Source of the DNA: Burkholderiaceae bacterium | Lineage (GTDB): Bacteria > Pseudomonadota > Gammaproteobacteria > Burkholderiales > Burkholderiaceae_C | NCBI GenBank assembly: GCA_905339355.1 | Contig: CAJPFZ010000281.1 | Location: forward strand, 1-40,562 | DNA: 40,562 nt | Direction of reading: 5' to 3' | Part shown: positions 26,802 through 36,172 of the stretch, one piece after another | How positions within the stretch are numbered: the stretch's first letter is position 1 | How the letters are laid out: each line of letters begins with the position of its first letter | Program-made: the position numbers and the translations under genes | Notes under the pieces: model-generated | What the model was told of the DNA's origin: nothing | The model's input: only the letters and a program-made list of their open reading frames with translations | The model's database searches: none

Positions 26802-27473
26802 ATGCGTCGCCAATTCACGCGCCAGGTGCTGTCATGCGCCTTCGGCCTGCTCGGGCTGATGGCCCAGGTTCAGGCCGTTACGGTGGACTTCGAAAGTGTC
26901 GGGCCCGATCTCTATTTCGACTCCGACACCTTCTCCGAGAACGGCTATCAGTTCAGCGTGATCGGCGACCTGGGCACCGTCGACACGGCGGCCGCGTTCG
27001 TGGTGGCGCAAGCGCCCATCGGCAACGACACCCAGTTCTACAGCGGCTTCAACGACAGCATGCTGGGCCTGGCCAGCCTCGACGGCAGGCCGTTTCGGCT
27101 GACGAGCTTTGATGCCGCCTTCGTGGCGCCCGAACCGCAGGCCCCAGGCGTGATGGCCGGACGCATCGTCGTCTCGGGCATCGACCTCCTCGACAACACC
27201 GTGCTCGGCAGCTGGGACTTCGCCGCCAGCGACGCCAGTGGGCTGTTCGCCTTTCAGAGCTACTCCGCCGGGCTTGCGTCGCTGGGCACGCTGAAGTCGG
27301 CGACCTTCGGCGCCTGCCTCTACGTGGGCAACGACTGCGTCAACCCGGCCGACAACCTGGCCCAGTTCTCCCTCGACAACATCAACGTCGTGGCCGTGCC
27401 AGAACCGTCGACCTACGCCTTGCTCGCACTGGGCCTGGCCGCCGTCGCCCTGCGCCGCCGCGCCAGCCGCTGA
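26802..27473 (+). CDS. PEP-CTERM sorting-signal exported protein
   Basis: A 223-residue protein with a signal peptide (SCAFGLLGLMAQVQA) and a canonical C-terminal PEP-CTERM signal: VPEPST followed by a hydrophobic helix (YALLALGLAAVAL) and RRRASR. Exosortase systems recognise this signal, and such proteins are exported with biofilm polysaccharide. The mature part is a beta-rich domain starting VTVDFESVGPDLYF, like other PEP-CTERM proteins with a jelly-roll-type FESV start. Two cysteines (CLYVGNDC) may form a disulfide. AAGGGA lies 7 bases before the ATG. The exosortase (epsH/xrtA) is not in this window. The subtilase gene starts 22 bases downstream, so the two are probably one transcript. Confidence 0.9.
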   Translation: MRRQFTRQVLSCAFGLLGLMAQVQAVTVDFESVGPDLYFDSDTFSENGYQFSVIGDLGTVDTAAAFVVAQAPIGNDTQFYSGFNDSMLGLASLDGRPFRLTSFDAAFVAPEPQAPGVMAGRIVVSGIDLLDNTVLGSWDFAASDASGLFAFQSYSAGLASLGTLKSATFGACLYVGNDCVNPADNLAQFSLDNINVVAVPEPSTYALLALGLAAVALRRRASR

Positions 27474-27494
27474 ACCCGCCCACAGGAACCATCC

Positions 27495-30400
27495 ATGACA
27501 TTCACTCGAATCGCACTGGCCCTCGGGCTCGCAGCGCTGGCTTCGCATGCCGCTGCGCAGCAGCGCCAGACCTACATCGTCCAGCTCGCCGACGCGCCGG
27601 TCGCCGCGTACAACGGCGGCATCGCCGGCTTGCCGGCCACGCAGCCGGCACGCGGCGCGAAGTTGAACGTGAACGCGTCCAACGTCCGCGCGTACATCAA
27701 CTACCTCGAGAGCAAGCGCACGAATGCGGCCGCCACGGTCAACGCCGCGGCCATCGTGCACCGCTACAACATCGCCTTCAACGGCTTCTCGGCCAAGCTC
27801 ACCGCCGACGAAGCGCGCAAGCTCGCACGCACCGCGGGTGTCGTGGCCGTCACGCCCGATGAGGCGCGCGCCGTCGACACGACCCGCACGCCGGCCTTCC
27901 TCGGCCTGAGCGGCCCCGGCGGACTCTGGTCGGCGCTCGATTCGCAATCTCGCAACGTCAAGGGCGAGAACGTCATCATCGGCATCGTCGACGGCGGCAT
28001 CTGGCCGGAGAACCCCTCGTTCTCCGACAAGGTCGACGCCTTGGGCAAGCCGGTGCCGTACTTCCAGGCCGGCACGCAGGTCTACGGGCCGCCGCCCGCC
28101 AAGTGGGCCGGCAGCTGCCAGGCAGGGCAGGGCTTCACCACGGCGATGTGCAACAACAAGCTGATCGGCGCGCAGTTCTTCAACGCCGGCTTCAACGCCT
28201 TCGGCCGCCCGATGTGGCCGACCGATTACGTGGGCCCGCGCGATGAAGACGGCCACGGCTCGCACACCGCGTCCACCGCCGGCGGCAACGAAGGCGCCGA
28301 AGCGTCCATCGGCGGCCTGCCGGCCGGCATCATGTCGGGCGTCGCGCCGCGCGCGCGCATCGCCGCCTACCGCGTGTGCTGGAGCTACGTCGAAGACGGC
28401 ACCGGCGCGCGCAAGAACAGCTGCTTCACCTCCGACAGCGTGGCCGCCATCGACAAGGCGGTGGCCGACGGTGTCGACGTGATCAACTATTCGATCAGCG
28501 GCACGCGCACCAACTATCTCGACCCGGTCGAGGTCGCGTTCTTCAACGCCTCGGCCGCCGGTGTGTTCGTGGCGGCCTCGGCCGGCAACAGCGGCCCGGC
28601 CAACACCGTGGCCCACATGAGCCCGTGGCTGACCACGGTCGCCGCGTCGACACACGACCGCTTCACGGTGGCCACGGTCACGCTTGGGAATGGCGCCACT
28701 GCATCGGGGCCATCGTTCCAGAGCACCGGGCTGTCGGCGACGCCGCTGATCGCCTCCACCGACGCCGGCTTGCCCGGCGCCGACGCGGCCAGCCTTGCAC
28801 GTTGCCTCGGCGCGGCCGACGGCATCGCGGCCCAACTGGACCCGGCCAAGGTCGCCGGCAAGATCGTCGTGTGCTACCGCGGCGCCAACGTGCTGGTGAA
28901 CAAGGCGGCGAACGCCAAGGCCGCCGGCGCCGCCGGCATGATCATCCAGAACATCCCCTCGGGGCCGCTCGCTTCCGCAGACTCCGTGTTCAACATCGCC
29001 TATGAGCTGCCGACCGTGCATCTGGCCGGCGTGCATGCCAACGCGGTGCTATCGCATGCCGCGACGCCGGGCGCGAGTGCCGCGTTCTCGCCTGGCGTGC
29101 AGGTCGCAGGCGTCGTCGCGCCGGTGATGGGCGACTTCTCCTCGCGTGGCCCGAGCCTTGCCGACAAGAACATCCTGAAGCCGGACATCAGCGCGCCCGG
29201 CGTCGACATCATCGCCGCCTACGTCGCCGAGAACTCCGACCAGGTGGCCGTGCGCGACGCCATCATCGCGGGCACCACCGCCAATCCGGGCAGCGCCTCG
29301 CTGCAGGGCACGTCGATGTCCAGCCCGCACGTGGCCGGCGCCGCGGCGCTGATGAAGCAGCTGTACCCGACCTGGTCTCCGGCCGCCATCAAGTCGGCGC
29401 TGATGACCTCGGCCAACGACATCAAGCTCGGCAACGGCAGCGCCGACCTCAACCGCTGGGGCTATGGCGCCGGCCACCTGAACCCGACGCCCGCTGCCAA
29501 TCCGGGCCTCGTGTATGACGCGGGCCCGGTCGACTACCTGCGCTTCCTGTGCGGCATCGGCTCGCTGCCCGCCTCGCACGGCGCCTGCGTGGCCTACGGC
29601 ACGATCACGCCGTGGAACCTGAACCTCGCATCGCTGACGGCGGCCGACGTGCTCGGCAAGATCACGATCAAGCGCACGGTCAAGAACGTCGGCAGCTCGA
29701 CGGCCACCTTCAACGCGAGCACCAGCCTGCCCGGCTGGGACGTGACGGTGGTGCCGTCGAGCCTGACGCTGGCGCCGGGCGCGAGCGGCAGCTTCGACGT
29801 GAACCTGGCACGCAGCTCGGCTGCGGTGAACACCTGGACCTTCGGCCACCTGACTTGGAGCGACGGCGTTCGCCAGGTGCGCAGCCCGCTGAGCGTGCGC
29901 GGCGCCTTGTTCTCCGGCCCGACCGAAGTCAGCGACAACCGGGCTCGCGGCACCAAGGTGTTCACGGTCGGTCTCGGCTACGCCGGCAAGCTCGCCGTCT
30001 CGCCGACCGGCATGGTGGCCGCCACGCGCCACACCGGCCAAGTCGCGACCAACCAGTCGCAGTGCTTCAACGTGACGGTGCCTGCCGGCGCGCACATTGC
30101 GCGCTTCCAGCTGTTCGACAGCGACACGCAGGGTGGCAGCGCGAGCGACCTCGACCTCGAGGTCTATGCAGGTCCGGACGGCAGCGGCGCGCTGGTCGGC
30201 GCGAGCGGCACGGCGACCTCGGAAGAGAAGGTCGATCTGCGTGCACCGGCTGCAGGCACCTATTCAGCCTGCGTGTTCGGCTATGCGCCGCTCAACGGCA
30301 ATGCGACCTTCACGCTGTCGAACTGGGTCGTCGGCCCGGCGGTCGGCGTGCAGACGCTGAAGGCCGGCGTGGGCGCGAAAGCGTTCCTGGGTGGCACCTC

Positions 30401-30518
30401 GACGACGGCGCTGGCCTGGAACGTGCCGCCGGGCAACCGCTACCTCGGCATCGCGCAGTTCACCGACGGTGACGGCACGGCACTGGGCAACACGCTGCTG
30501 TCAGTGGACGTGCACTGA
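27495..30518 (+). CDS. Large secreted subtilase (S8 family, plant cucumisin-like architecture)
   Basis: A 1007-residue secreted serine peptidase. Order: signal peptide (1-21, ending HAAAQ); an I9-type propeptide (about 25-130, TYIVQLADAPVAAYNGG); the catalytic domain with Asp166 (GIVDGGIWPE), His254 (DEDGHGSHTAS), oxyanion Asn365 (ASAGNSGP) and Ser607 (QGTSMSSPHVAG); a PA insert of about 120 residues before the Ser; an Fn3-like domain (about 705-800); and a C-terminal PPC-like beta domain (about 850-955). IWPENPSF, KWAGSCQAG and NNKLIGAQFF are close to plant cucumisin-type subtilases. There is no C-terminal membrane anchor or PEP-CTERM signal. The short 22-base gap suggests co-expression with the PEP-CTERM protein. 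The region ends at a strong terminator 22 bases after the stop. Confidence 0.95.
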   Translation: MTFTRIALALGLAALASHAAAQQRQTYIVQLADAPVAAYNGGIAGLPATQPARGAKLNVNASNVRAYINYLESKRTNAAATVNAAAIVHRYNIAFNGFSAKLTADEARKLARTAGVVAVTPDEARAVDTTRTPAFLGLSGPGGLWSALDSQSRNVKGENVIIGIVDGGIWPENPSFSDKVDALGKPVPYFQAGTQVYGPPPAKWAGSCQAGQGFTTAMCNNKLIGAQFFNAGFNAFGRPMWPTDYVGPRDEDGHGSHTASTAGGNEGAEASIGGLPAGIMSGVAPRARIAAYRVCWSYVEDGTGARKNSCFTSDSVAAIDKAVADGVDVINYSISGTRTNYLDPVEVAFFNASAAGVFVAASAGNSGPANTVAHMSPWLTTVAASTHDRFTVATVTLGNGATASGPSFQSTGLSATPLIASTDAGLPGADAASLARCLGAADGIAAQLDPAKVAGKIVVCYRGANVLVNKAANAKAAGAAGMIIQNIPSGPLASADSVFNIAYELPTVHLAGVHANAVLSHAATPGASAAFSPGVQVAGVVAPVMGDFSSRGPSLADKNILKPDISAPGVDIIAAYVAENSDQVAVRDAIIAGTTANPGSASLQGTSMSSPHVAGAAALMKQLYPTWSPAAIKSALMTSANDIKLGNGSADLNRWGYGAGHLNPTPAANPGLVYDAGPVDYLRFLCGIGSLPASHGACVAYGTITPWNLNLASLTAADVLGKITIKRTVKNVGSSTATFNASTSLPGWDVTVVPSSLTLAPGASGSFDVNLARSSAAVNTWTFGHLTWSDGVRQVRSPLSVRGALFSGPTEVSDNRARGTKVFTVGLGYAGKLAVSPTGMVAATRHTGQVATNQSQCFNVTVPAGAHIARFQLFDSDTQGGSASDLDLEVYAGPDGSGALVGASGTATSEEKVDLRAPAAGTYSACVFGYAPLNGNATFTLSNWVVGPAVGVQTLKAGVGAKAFLGGTSTTALAWNVPPGNRYLGIAQFTDGDGTALGNTLLSVDVH

Positions 30519-30540
30519 TCCGGCAGACGCCACATGCAAC

Positions 30541-30572
30541 AAGAAGGGCCGCGTAAGCGGCCCTTCTTTCTT
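30541..30572 (+). terminator. Strong intrinsic terminator
   Basis: A perfect 12-base-pair stem, AAGAAGGGCCGC (30541-30552) with GCGGCCCTTCTT (30557-30568), a GTAA tetraloop and a T-rich tail (TCTT). It lies 22 bases after the subtilase stop, just before the end of the convergent lipoprotein gene, and may work in both directions because its complement is also followed by T-rich bases. Confidence 0.9.
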
Positions 30573-31014
30573 AACTGATCGCGCGGGCACCGTCTCTCAG
30601 CCGGCACACGCCGCGCGCGCCGGCGGCCGCGCCCGCAGGGCGGGCGCAGTAGGCGCCGGGATCCGGCACCACGCTGCACGTCGACATCTCTCCGCGTTTC
30701 TCGCCCTCCGCCCTGCGGCGCTCGGCTTCTCGGTCGGCTTGCCGGCGCAGCGCCTCGGCGTCGGTGGTGCTCAGCGTCGACCAGGCGAGGTAGGCCTCGG
30801 GTCCGCCGCAGGCCTTGGCGCCCACGCCGATCGTGCGGCACTGCGAATCGTCGTCGCAGGCCGCATCGCCGATGAGCGAGTGCACGGAGGGCGTCGGCGC
30901 GGCAGCTGCGGGGGAACTGCTGTTGGCCGTGCAGGCGGCGCTCAGCAGCACGGTGCTCGCGAGAGTGGCGGTCAGTCCGGTCAATCGCAGTGGCGGCATG
31001 GAATGCTTGTTCAT
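30571..31014 (-). CDS. Cysteine-rich putative lipoprotein (147 aa)
   Basis: A 147-residue protein with a signal peptide ending in LLSAAC (Cys28), a plausible though imperfect lipobox. The mature part holds several cysteines: AACDDDSQCRTIG, AKACGGPEAYLAW, STCSVVPDPGAYCARP and GVCRLRD. This regular spacing suggests a small disulfide-stabilised domain, possibly of three disulfides. A helical Arg/Glu-rich stretch (RRQADREAERRRAEGEKRG) lies between them. The pattern CxxxxxC, CGGP, YxxW is shared by small proteobacterial lipoproteins, but I do not know a function. The ATG at 31014 is chosen because the signal peptide begins there. It lies convergent to the subtilase, with its stop just inside the terminator tail. 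Confidence 0.65.
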   Translation of the reverse strand: MNKHSMPPLRLTGLTATLASTVLLSAACTANSSSPAAAAPTPSVHSLIGDAACDDDSQCRTIGVGAKACGGPEAYLAWSTLSTTDAEALRRQADREAERRRAEGEKRGEMSTCSVVPDPGAYCARPAGAAAGARGVCRLRDGARAIS

Positions 31015-31087
31015 GCGGCGATGGTCGCCGCAGCGCGCTTGCGACACAAGCAAGGGGCCTCTCAGCTCGCGGGGCCTCCGATGCCCC

Positions 31088-32269
31088 TTAACGCTTGATG
31101 ATCATCAGCCCCTTGAGGTACTCGCCTTCCGGAAACGTCACCGTCATCGCATGGTCGGGCGCCGCGCCGGTGCGCGCATAGATCAGCCCGTCGACACCGG
31201 CATCCAGCCCCGCGCCGGCGACGATCTTGTGGAACAGGTCGGCACTGATGCCGCCTGAGCACGAGAACGTGAACAGCACCCCACCCGGTTCGAGCAGCTT
31301 GAAGGCGAGCCGGTTGATGTCCTTGTAGGCTCGCGCCGCGCGATCCGCATGGGCGGCGGTGGGGGCGAACTTGGGCGGGTCGAGCACGATGGCGTCGAAG
31401 CGGCGGCCTTGGTCGATGCACTGGCGCAGCGTCTGGTTGACGTCGGCATCGATTGCCTCATGCCGCGCCGCATCGAAGCCGTTGCGCACCACGTGGTCGG
31501 CCGCGCGTGCGAGGGCCGGCGCCGACGAGTCCACGCTGGTAACCATCGCCGCGCCACCCGCCAGGGCGGCCACGCTGAACCCGCCGGTGTAGGAATAGCA
31601 GTTGAGCACCCGCTGGCAGCCGAAGTGCCGCACCGTGTCGGCGAACAGCTTGCGGCTGTCGCGCTGGTCGAGATAGAAGCCGGTCTTGTGGCCCTCGGCC
31701 ACGTCCAGCGTGAGCTGCCATTCATGCTCGCGAATGGTCGTTTCGGTGGACCCGCCGCCGCGCAGCCAGCCGCTCACGCTCGCAAGGCCCTCGAGTTCGC
31801 GCACGCTCGCATCGCTGCGTTCGTACAGGCGCGTGAGGCCGGTGGCTTTGAGCAGCAGGTCGGCGATCGTGGCTTTCCAGCGCTCCACGCCGGCCGACAG
31901 GAACTGCGCGCTGAGGATGTCGGCATAGCGGTCGACGATGAGCCCGGGCAGGCCGTCGGCTTCGCCGTGGATCAGGCGCACGCCGTCGCTCGCGATCGGC
32001 AGCCGCTGCCGCAGCGCCACGGCCTGCGCGATGCGCCGCTCGAAGAAGCCGGCGTCGATGCGTTCGGCGGCGTCGAAGCTCCATGCGCGCACGCGGATCA
32101 TCGAATGCGGGCTGTACGCTGCCCAGGCGAGGAAGTCGCCGGCGGCAGACTCGACCCGCACGGTTTCGCCGCTGTCGGCCTTGCCGCTGCCGATGCTGCC
32201 CTGGAACACCCACGGGTGGCGACGAAGCAGCGAGCGCTCCTTGCCGTCGCGCAGTTTGATGACTTTCAT
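31088..32269 (-). CDS. rlmI: 23S rRNA m5C methyltransferase, RlmI family
   Basis: A 393-residue class I methyltransferase of the RlmI (m5C1962) family. An N-terminal PUA-like RNA-binding domain (about 1-75, KLRDGKERSLLRRHPWVFQG) is followed by a linker and the Rossmann methyltransferase. SAM-binding GGFSVAALAGGA lies at 229-240. Catalytic marks are DPPKFAP (297-303) and a Cys in FSCSGG (Cys337), the nucleophile type of m5C RNA enzymes. HKTGFYLDQRDSR at 194-206 is the family signature. The start lacks a Shine-Dalgarno; a -10-like GACAAT lies 6 bases before the ATG. The lysine rather than aspartate after DPP is normal in RlmI. Confidence 0.94.
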   Translation of the reverse strand: MKVIKLRDGKERSLLRRHPWVFQGSIGSGKADSGETVRVESAAGDFLAWAAYSPHSMIRVRAWSFDAAERIDAGFFERRIAQAVALRQRLPIASDGVRLIHGEADGLPGLIVDRYADILSAQFLSAGVERWKATIADLLLKATGLTRLYERSDASVRELEGLASVSGWLRGGGSTETTIREHEWQLTLDVAEGHKTGFYLDQRDSRKLFADTVRHFGCQRVLNCYSYTGGFSVAALAGGAAMVTSVDSSAPALARAADHVVRNGFDAARHEAIDADVNQTLRQCIDQGRRFDAIVLDPPKFAPTAAHADRAARAYKDINRLAFKLLEPGGVLFTFSCSGGISADLFHKIVAGAGLDAGVDGLIYARTGAAPDHAMTVTFPEGEYLKGLMIIKR

Positions 32270-32275
32270 GGCGCG

Positions 32276-32281
32276 ATTGTC
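32276..32281 (-). promoter_or_regulatory. -10-like GACAAT directly before rlmI ATG
   Basis: On the minus strand GACAAT ends 6 bases before the rlmI ATG, without a Shine-Dalgarno. A TTGACG is found upstream (32101 bases are coding, but 32296-32301 is in the gap to xerC), although its 14-base spacing is shorter than normal. This is consistent with a leaderless transcript, but weaker than the dbpA case. Confidence 0.3.
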
Positions 32282-32308
32282 CGGCAGGCCGGTTGCGTCA
32301 ATCCGGCG

Positions 32309-33262
32309 TCACTTCTTGCGGGCGCGTGGATGGGCCGCGTCGTAGACCTTGGACAGGTGGCCGAAGTCGAGCTGCGTGTAGACCTGGGTGGTCGTGATGT
32401 TGGCGTGCCCCAGCAGCTCCTGCACCGCACGCAGGTCGCCGCTGGACTGCAGCAGGTGCGACGCGAACGAATGGCGCAGCATGTGTGGATGCACATGCGT
32501 CGGCAGGCCCGCGATCAGCGCGCGGCGTTTCAGGCGCGAGCGGATCTGGCTGGCGGTCAGGCGCGTGCCGCGCTGGCTCACCAGCAGCGCCGGTTCGCCC
32601 GGCGCGGCCAGCGTGTCGCGCAGTGCCAGCCAGGTGTGCAGCGCCTTCAGTGCCGGTGCGCCCACCGGCACGCTGCGGCGCTTGCTGCCCTTGCCGAACA
32701 CATGCGCGGTGGCATCGGCCGCATCGACCCAGCCACCGGCCTGCGCGCCGGCCCGCACATCGAGGCCGGCGAGTTCGCCGACGCGCAGGCCGCAGCCGTA
32801 CAGCAGCTCGACCATGCAGTGGTCGCGCGCCGCCAGCGCGGGCGAGGTGGTGTCGTCGTCGCCGGGCTCGGCCAGCGCCACCGCCTGGTCCACCGACAAG
32901 GCCTTGGGCAGCGGCTTGGCGCGCTTGGGCGCGCGCACGCCGTCCACTGGGTTGGCGGCAATGCGGCCTTCGCGGCCCAGCCAGCGGTAGAAGCCGCGCC
33001 AGGCCGACAGCACCAGCGCGACGCTGCGCGGCGCGAGCCCCTGCGCGTGCAACTGGCCGGCCCAGCGCCGGATGTGGTGTGCCTGCGCGTCACGCAGCAC
33101 CATCGCCGCACTCGTGGCCTGGCGCTGCAGGCGGGTCAGCGCGTCCGTGTAGAGCGCCAGCGTGCGTGGCGCGAGCCGCCGCTCGACCGCCAGATGCGTC
33201 AGGTGCTCGCGAATGTCGTCGTGCAGCTCCAGCGGCGCAAGCGGAGGCTGGGCCGCGGCCAT
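32309..33262 (-). CDS. xerC: Tyrosine recombinase XerC
   Basis: A 317-residue tyrosine recombinase with a SAM-like core-binding domain (about 10-105) and a catalytic domain. The residues are in place: Arg160 (GCGLRVGEL), Lys191 (FGKGSKRR), His260 and Arg263 (HPHMLRHSFASHLL), His286 (LLGHANI) and Tyr295 (TTTQVYTQLD). XerC with XerD resolves chromosome dimers at dif. The gene order dapF-DUF484-xerC is conserved in many proteobacteria (dapF-yigA-xerC in E. coli), which identifies it as the housekeeping XerC rather than an integrase. An acidic loop (PGDDDTTSPALAARD) interrupts the N-terminal part of the catalytic domain. It follows DUF484 by 5 bases. The frame upstream of this ATG runs over the DUF484 gene and is a shadow. 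Confidence 0.95.
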   Translation of the reverse strand: MAAAQPPLAPLELHDDIREHLTHLAVERRLAPRTLALYTDALTRLQRQATSAAMVLRDAQAHHIRRWAGQLHAQGLAPRSVALVLSAWRGFYRWLGREGRIAANPVDGVRAPKRAKPLPKALSVDQAVALAEPGDDDTTSPALAARDHCMVELLYGCGLRVGELAGLDVRAGAQAGGWVDAADATAHVFGKGSKRRSVPVGAPALKALHTWLALRDTLAAPGEPALLVSQRGTRLTASQIRSRLKRRALIAGLPTHVHPHMLRHSFASHLLQSSGDLRAVQELLGHANITTTQVYTQLDFGHLSKVYDAAHPRARKK

Positions 33263-33267
33263 TGCGT

Positions 33268-33948
33268 TCAGGCCGCGGGCAGCAGCCTCGACAGCCCGGC
33301 GCTGGCGATCTCGCCGATGCGCACGAGGAACTCTGTGCCCATGTCGGACGAATAGCGTGTCGCGTCGGACGAGGCGAGCACGAGCAGGCCGAAGGCGTTG
33401 GTCGTCGGGCCGTGGCGCAGCGGGATCATCGCGAGCGACATCACCGCGGAGGGCTCTTCGAGCCACTGCGCGGCTTCGAAGCCCGAGTTGAGGCCGCAGT
33501 ACGGCAGCGAGAGGCTCGACGCGAAGCTCTTGACGTCCTCGCTGACCGGCTTGGCGAAGGACAGCGCGGCAAAAGCCGGCGCGCCGCCCCAGACCCTGAT
33601 GCCGGCCTGCGGAATCATGAACTGGTGCATCAGCTCGTTGACCAGCACGTCGGGCAGATCGGCGGCGTTGGTGGTGAGCATGATGGCGCGTGTGAAGCGG
33701 TGCAGGCGATCGGCGATGGCCACGTTCTCCTGGCCGTGGCGGATCATCTCCATCACCTTCAGCTCCATGCCCTTGAGCTTGTCGCGCAGCATCTCCATTT
33801 GCCGCTCCTGCAGCGAGACGGCGCGCTGCCCGTGCGGGCTCGTGAGCTGGATGCTGCCCAGCAGCTCGGCATGGCGTTCGAAGAAGCCGGGGGTGTTCGC
33901 CAGGTAGTTGGCGATGTCGTTTTCGGTGATGCCCTGGATGGTGCTCAC
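33268..33948 (-). CDS. DUF484 (GAF-like) protein
   Basis: A 226-residue DUF484 protein, start GTG at 33948 overlapping the dapF stop as GTGA, which indicates coupling. It begins with a helical region ([20 protein letters not shown], a family hallmark), then a coiled coil (about 45-85) and a GAF-like domain (ANDLP-type region to about 215). The function is unknown in all bacteria, although it co-occurs with dapF and xerC (YigA in E. coli). It lies 5 bases before xerC. Confidence 0.9.
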   Translation of the reverse strand: MSTIQGITENDIANYLANTPGFFERHAELLGSIQLTSPHGQRAVSLQERQMEMLRDKLKGMELKVMEMIRHGQENVAIADRLHRFTRAIMLTTNAADLPDVLVNELMHQFMIPQAGIRVWGGAPAFAALSFAKPVSEDVKSFASSLSLPYCGLNSGFEAAQWLEEPSAVMSLAMIPLRHGPTTNAFGLLVLASSDATRYSSDMGTEFLVRIGEIASAGLSRLLPAA

Positions 33949-34796
33949 AGTTCGATGACTCCTTCAAAAACAGTTTCTGCGGGCCCGGTCATGAAGACAT
34001 GAGCGTCGCCGCCTTGCCATTCGATGCTCAGCCCGCCGCCGCGCGCCTGCACGTCTACCCGCGAATCGAGCAGGCCGAGACGGATGCCGGCGACGACCGC
34101 CGCGCAGGCGCCCGTGCCGCAGGCGAGCGTTTCGCCGGCATCGCGCTCATGCACGCGCAGTCGGATGTGTTTGCGGTCGACGATCTGCATGAAGCCCGCG
34201 TTGACCCGTTTCGGAAAGCGTGGATGCGCTTCGATCGCCGGCCCCTGCAGGCCGACGGCCGCGCTGTCGACGTCGGCCACGATCTGCACCGCATGCGGGT
34301 TGCCCATCGACAGCACGGCGGTCTTGACCGCGTAGTCGCCGAGATCGAGCGGCCACTGTTCGAAATCCCCGCGGCGTTCGGGCTGCAGGCCGGTGGCATC
34401 GAACGGGATGCGGGCGTGATCGAAGACCGGCGCGCCCATGTCGACCGTCACGCGGCCGTCGCTTTGCAGGCTCAGCTCGAGCAGGCTGTTGACCGTTTCG
34501 ACGCGGATCGTGTCCTTGTTCGTCAAGCCCTTGTCGCGCACGAAGCGCACGAAGCAGCGCGCGCCGTTGCCGCACTGCTCGACCTCGTCGCCGCTGTTGT
34601 TGAAGATGCGGTAGCGGAAGTCCACGCCGGGCGTGTCGCTGCGCTCGACGACCAGGATCTGATCGGCGCCGACACCGTAGCGCCGGTCGCCGAGCATGCG
34701 TACCTGCGCTTCGCTCAGCTCGATCGGCGAGCGGGTCGCATCGAGCACGACGAAGTCGTTGCCGGCGCCCTGCATTTTGGTGAACTGAAGTCGCAT
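33945..34796 (-). CDS. dapF: Diaminopimelate epimerase
   Basis: A 283-residue DapF, full length. It interconverts LL- and meso-diaminopimelate in lysine and peptidoglycan synthesis without a cofactor, using two cysteines: Cys75 in [10 protein letters not shown] and Cys226 in LACGTGACA. Other family marks are [13 protein letters not shown] at the start, RIFNNSGDE before the first cysteine and MGNPHAV in the middle. The start ATG at 34796 lacks a Shine-Dalgarno; GATAAT lies 6 bases upstream, overlapping the last codon of the upstream FAD-oxidoreductase gene. It may be independently transcribed from there. The stop overlaps the start of DUF484 by 4 bases. Confidence 0.97.
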   Translation of the reverse strand: MRLQFTKMQGAGNDFVVLDATRSPIELSEAQVRMLGDRRYGVGADQILVVERSDTPGVDFRYRIFNNSGDEVEQCGNGARCFVRFVRDKGLTNKDTIRVETVNSLLELSLQSDGRVTVDMGAPVFDHARIPFDATGLQPERRGDFEQWPLDLGDYAVKTAVLSMGNPHAVQIVADVDSAAVGLQGPAIEAHPRFPKRVNAGFMQIVDRKHIRLRVHERDAGETLACGTGACAAVVAGIRLGLLDSRVDVQARGGGLSIEWQGGDAHVFMTGPAETVFEGVIEL

Positions 34797-34802
34797 GCGG
34801 CG

Positions 34803-34808
34803 ATTATC
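34803..34808 (-). promoter_or_regulatory. -10-like GATAAT directly before dapF ATG
   Basis: On the minus strand GATAAT ends 6 bases before the dapF ATG. It covers the stop codon region of the upstream oxidoreductase gene. No Shine-Dalgarno is present. It is a candidate promoter for a leaderless dapF-DUF484-xerC transcript; the -35 region is not clear. Confidence 0.4.
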
Positions 34809-36081
34809 GGCGCTCGCGCCACCAGTCCTTGGTTTGAAACCAGGCGTACGTCGCCTGCGCCGCCATGAGGCCAGCGGGCCGCCAGGTGCGCTGCAGGCCG
34901 TAGCGTTCGAAACCGGCGGGCAGCGGCTCGCCGTGGGCGATCGCCGCGGCCAGCAGTTCGCCGGCGGCGGTGGTCGGCGCCACACCATGGCCACCGAAGG
35001 CGAGCCCGTACCACAGGCCGTTGGGCAGGCGGCCGATCTGCGGCATCTTGTGACGCGCGTAGCTCATCATGCCGCCCCAGGCGTGGTCGATCTTCGCGTC
35101 GCACAGGCTGGGGAACACACGCAGCATGTCGCGCTTGAGGAACCGTGCGATCTCATCGGGCTGCCGATCGCGCACCGAGATGCGCCCGCCCCACAGCAGC
35201 CGCGTGTCGTTGAGCTTGCGGTAATAGTCGAAGGCGAAACGCGTGTCGTAGATGGCGGCACGCGAGGGGATCAGCGCATGCAGCGCCTCGCCGAGCGGCT
35301 CGGTGGTCATCACGTAGGTGGCGATCGGCAGGATCGCGCGTTCGAGTGCCGGCACGAGTTGCGCGAGGTAGCCGCCGCCGGCGATGACGACGTGCCGGGC
35401 TTGCACCGTGCCTGCCGCGGTGTGCACCCGCATGCCGCCGTGCCGCTGTTCGATCCTGATGGCGCGCGAAGACTCGAAGATGCGGCCGCCCAGCGACTCG
35501 ATGGCCGCCGCTTCGCCGAGTGCGTACTTCAGAGGATGGAAGTGGAATGCGTCGGGCTCCAGCAGGGCCGCGCCGTAGCGGGTGGAGTCGACCCACTCGC
35601 GCAGTTCCTGTTTCGGCACGAAGCGCCAGTGCACGTCGAAGTGCTCCTGCATCAGGCGCTGCTGGCGCCGCAGGATGGCCTCGTCGTCGAACCAGTTGGC
35701 GAGCAGCGCGCCGCCTTCGACCAGTTCGCACTCGATCGCATGGCGGGCGACACGCTCACGGATCAACTGCACGGCCTCGCGTGTCAGCGCATACGCCGCC
35801 TTGGCGCGTTCGGGGCCGAGCTGGGCCAGCAGGTCGGCGCAGTCGAGGCTGTAGCCGCCGAAGACGAAGCCGCCGTTGCGGCCCGAGGCACCGAAGGCGA
35901 CGTGCTGCGCTTCGACGACCACCACGTCTTTCATGCCGCGCTCGAGCAGGCCGAGCGCGGTGGCGAGGCCTGCGAAGCCGGCGCCGACGATGCACACCTC
36001 GGCCTCGACCGCGCCGGCCAGGGCCGGGCGCGGCGGGCGAACGCCCGCCGTGGCGTCGTAGTAGTTGGCGAGCGCCTGCAT
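34804..36081 (-). CDS. FAD-dependent amine/amino-acid oxidoreductase (DAO family, PuuB-like)
   Basis: A 425-residue flavoprotein of the D-amino-acid oxidase fold. The FAD dinucleotide-binding motif is [20 protein letters not shown], near the N-terminus. It is followed by [13 protein letters not shown], the typical GRNGG stretch of gamma-glutamylputrescine oxidase (PuuB) and related amine oxidases, and near the C-terminus by [12 protein letters not shown]. Substrate specificity is not decided by sequence; no polyamine catabolism genes lie beside it. I start it at 36081 because GGAG lies 9 bases upstream; an ATG at 36120 would add 13 residues but has no Shine-Dalgarno. The dapF start lies 7 bases beyond its stop. 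Confidence 0.9.
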   Translation of the reverse strand: MQALANYYDATAGVRPPRPALAGAVEAEVCIVGAGFAGLATALGLLERGMKDVVVVEAQHVAFGASGRNGGFVFGGYSLDCADLLAQLGPERAKAAYALTREAVQLIRERVARHAIECELVEGGALLANWFDDEAILRRQQRLMQEHFDVHWRFVPKQELREWVDSTRYGAALLEPDAFHFHPLKYALGEAAAIESLGGRIFESSRAIRIEQRHGGMRVHTAAGTVQARHVVIAGGGYLAQLVPALERAILPIATYVMTTEPLGEALHALIPSRAAIYDTRFAFDYYRKLNDTRLLWGGRISVRDRQPDEIARFLKRDMLRVFPSLCDAKIDHAWGGMMSYARHKMPQIGRLPNGLWYGLAFGGHGVAPTTAAGELLAAAIAHGEPLPAGFERYGLQRTWRPAGLMAAQATYAWFQTKDWWRERR

Positions 36082-36172
36082 GCCGCCGGTCTCCTGGGGT
36101 TCGATGGACACGGAGCGCATCGTCTCACGGCCGATTGCCGCAGAATCGAGCGCCTCGAGTGACGGGAGAACC

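Noticed and set aside
26832-29036. Minus-strand open frame of 734 codons opposite the PEP-CTERM and subtilase genes
   Set aside because: Shadow; the plus strand has signal peptides and catalytic residues.
32309-33262. xerC as a sign of an integrated element
   Set aside because: It lies in the conserved dapF-DUF484-xerC order, with no attachment repeats or mobile genes around it.
31349-33355. Plus-strand open frame of 668 codons opposite rlmI and xerC
   Set aside because: Shadow; no motif.
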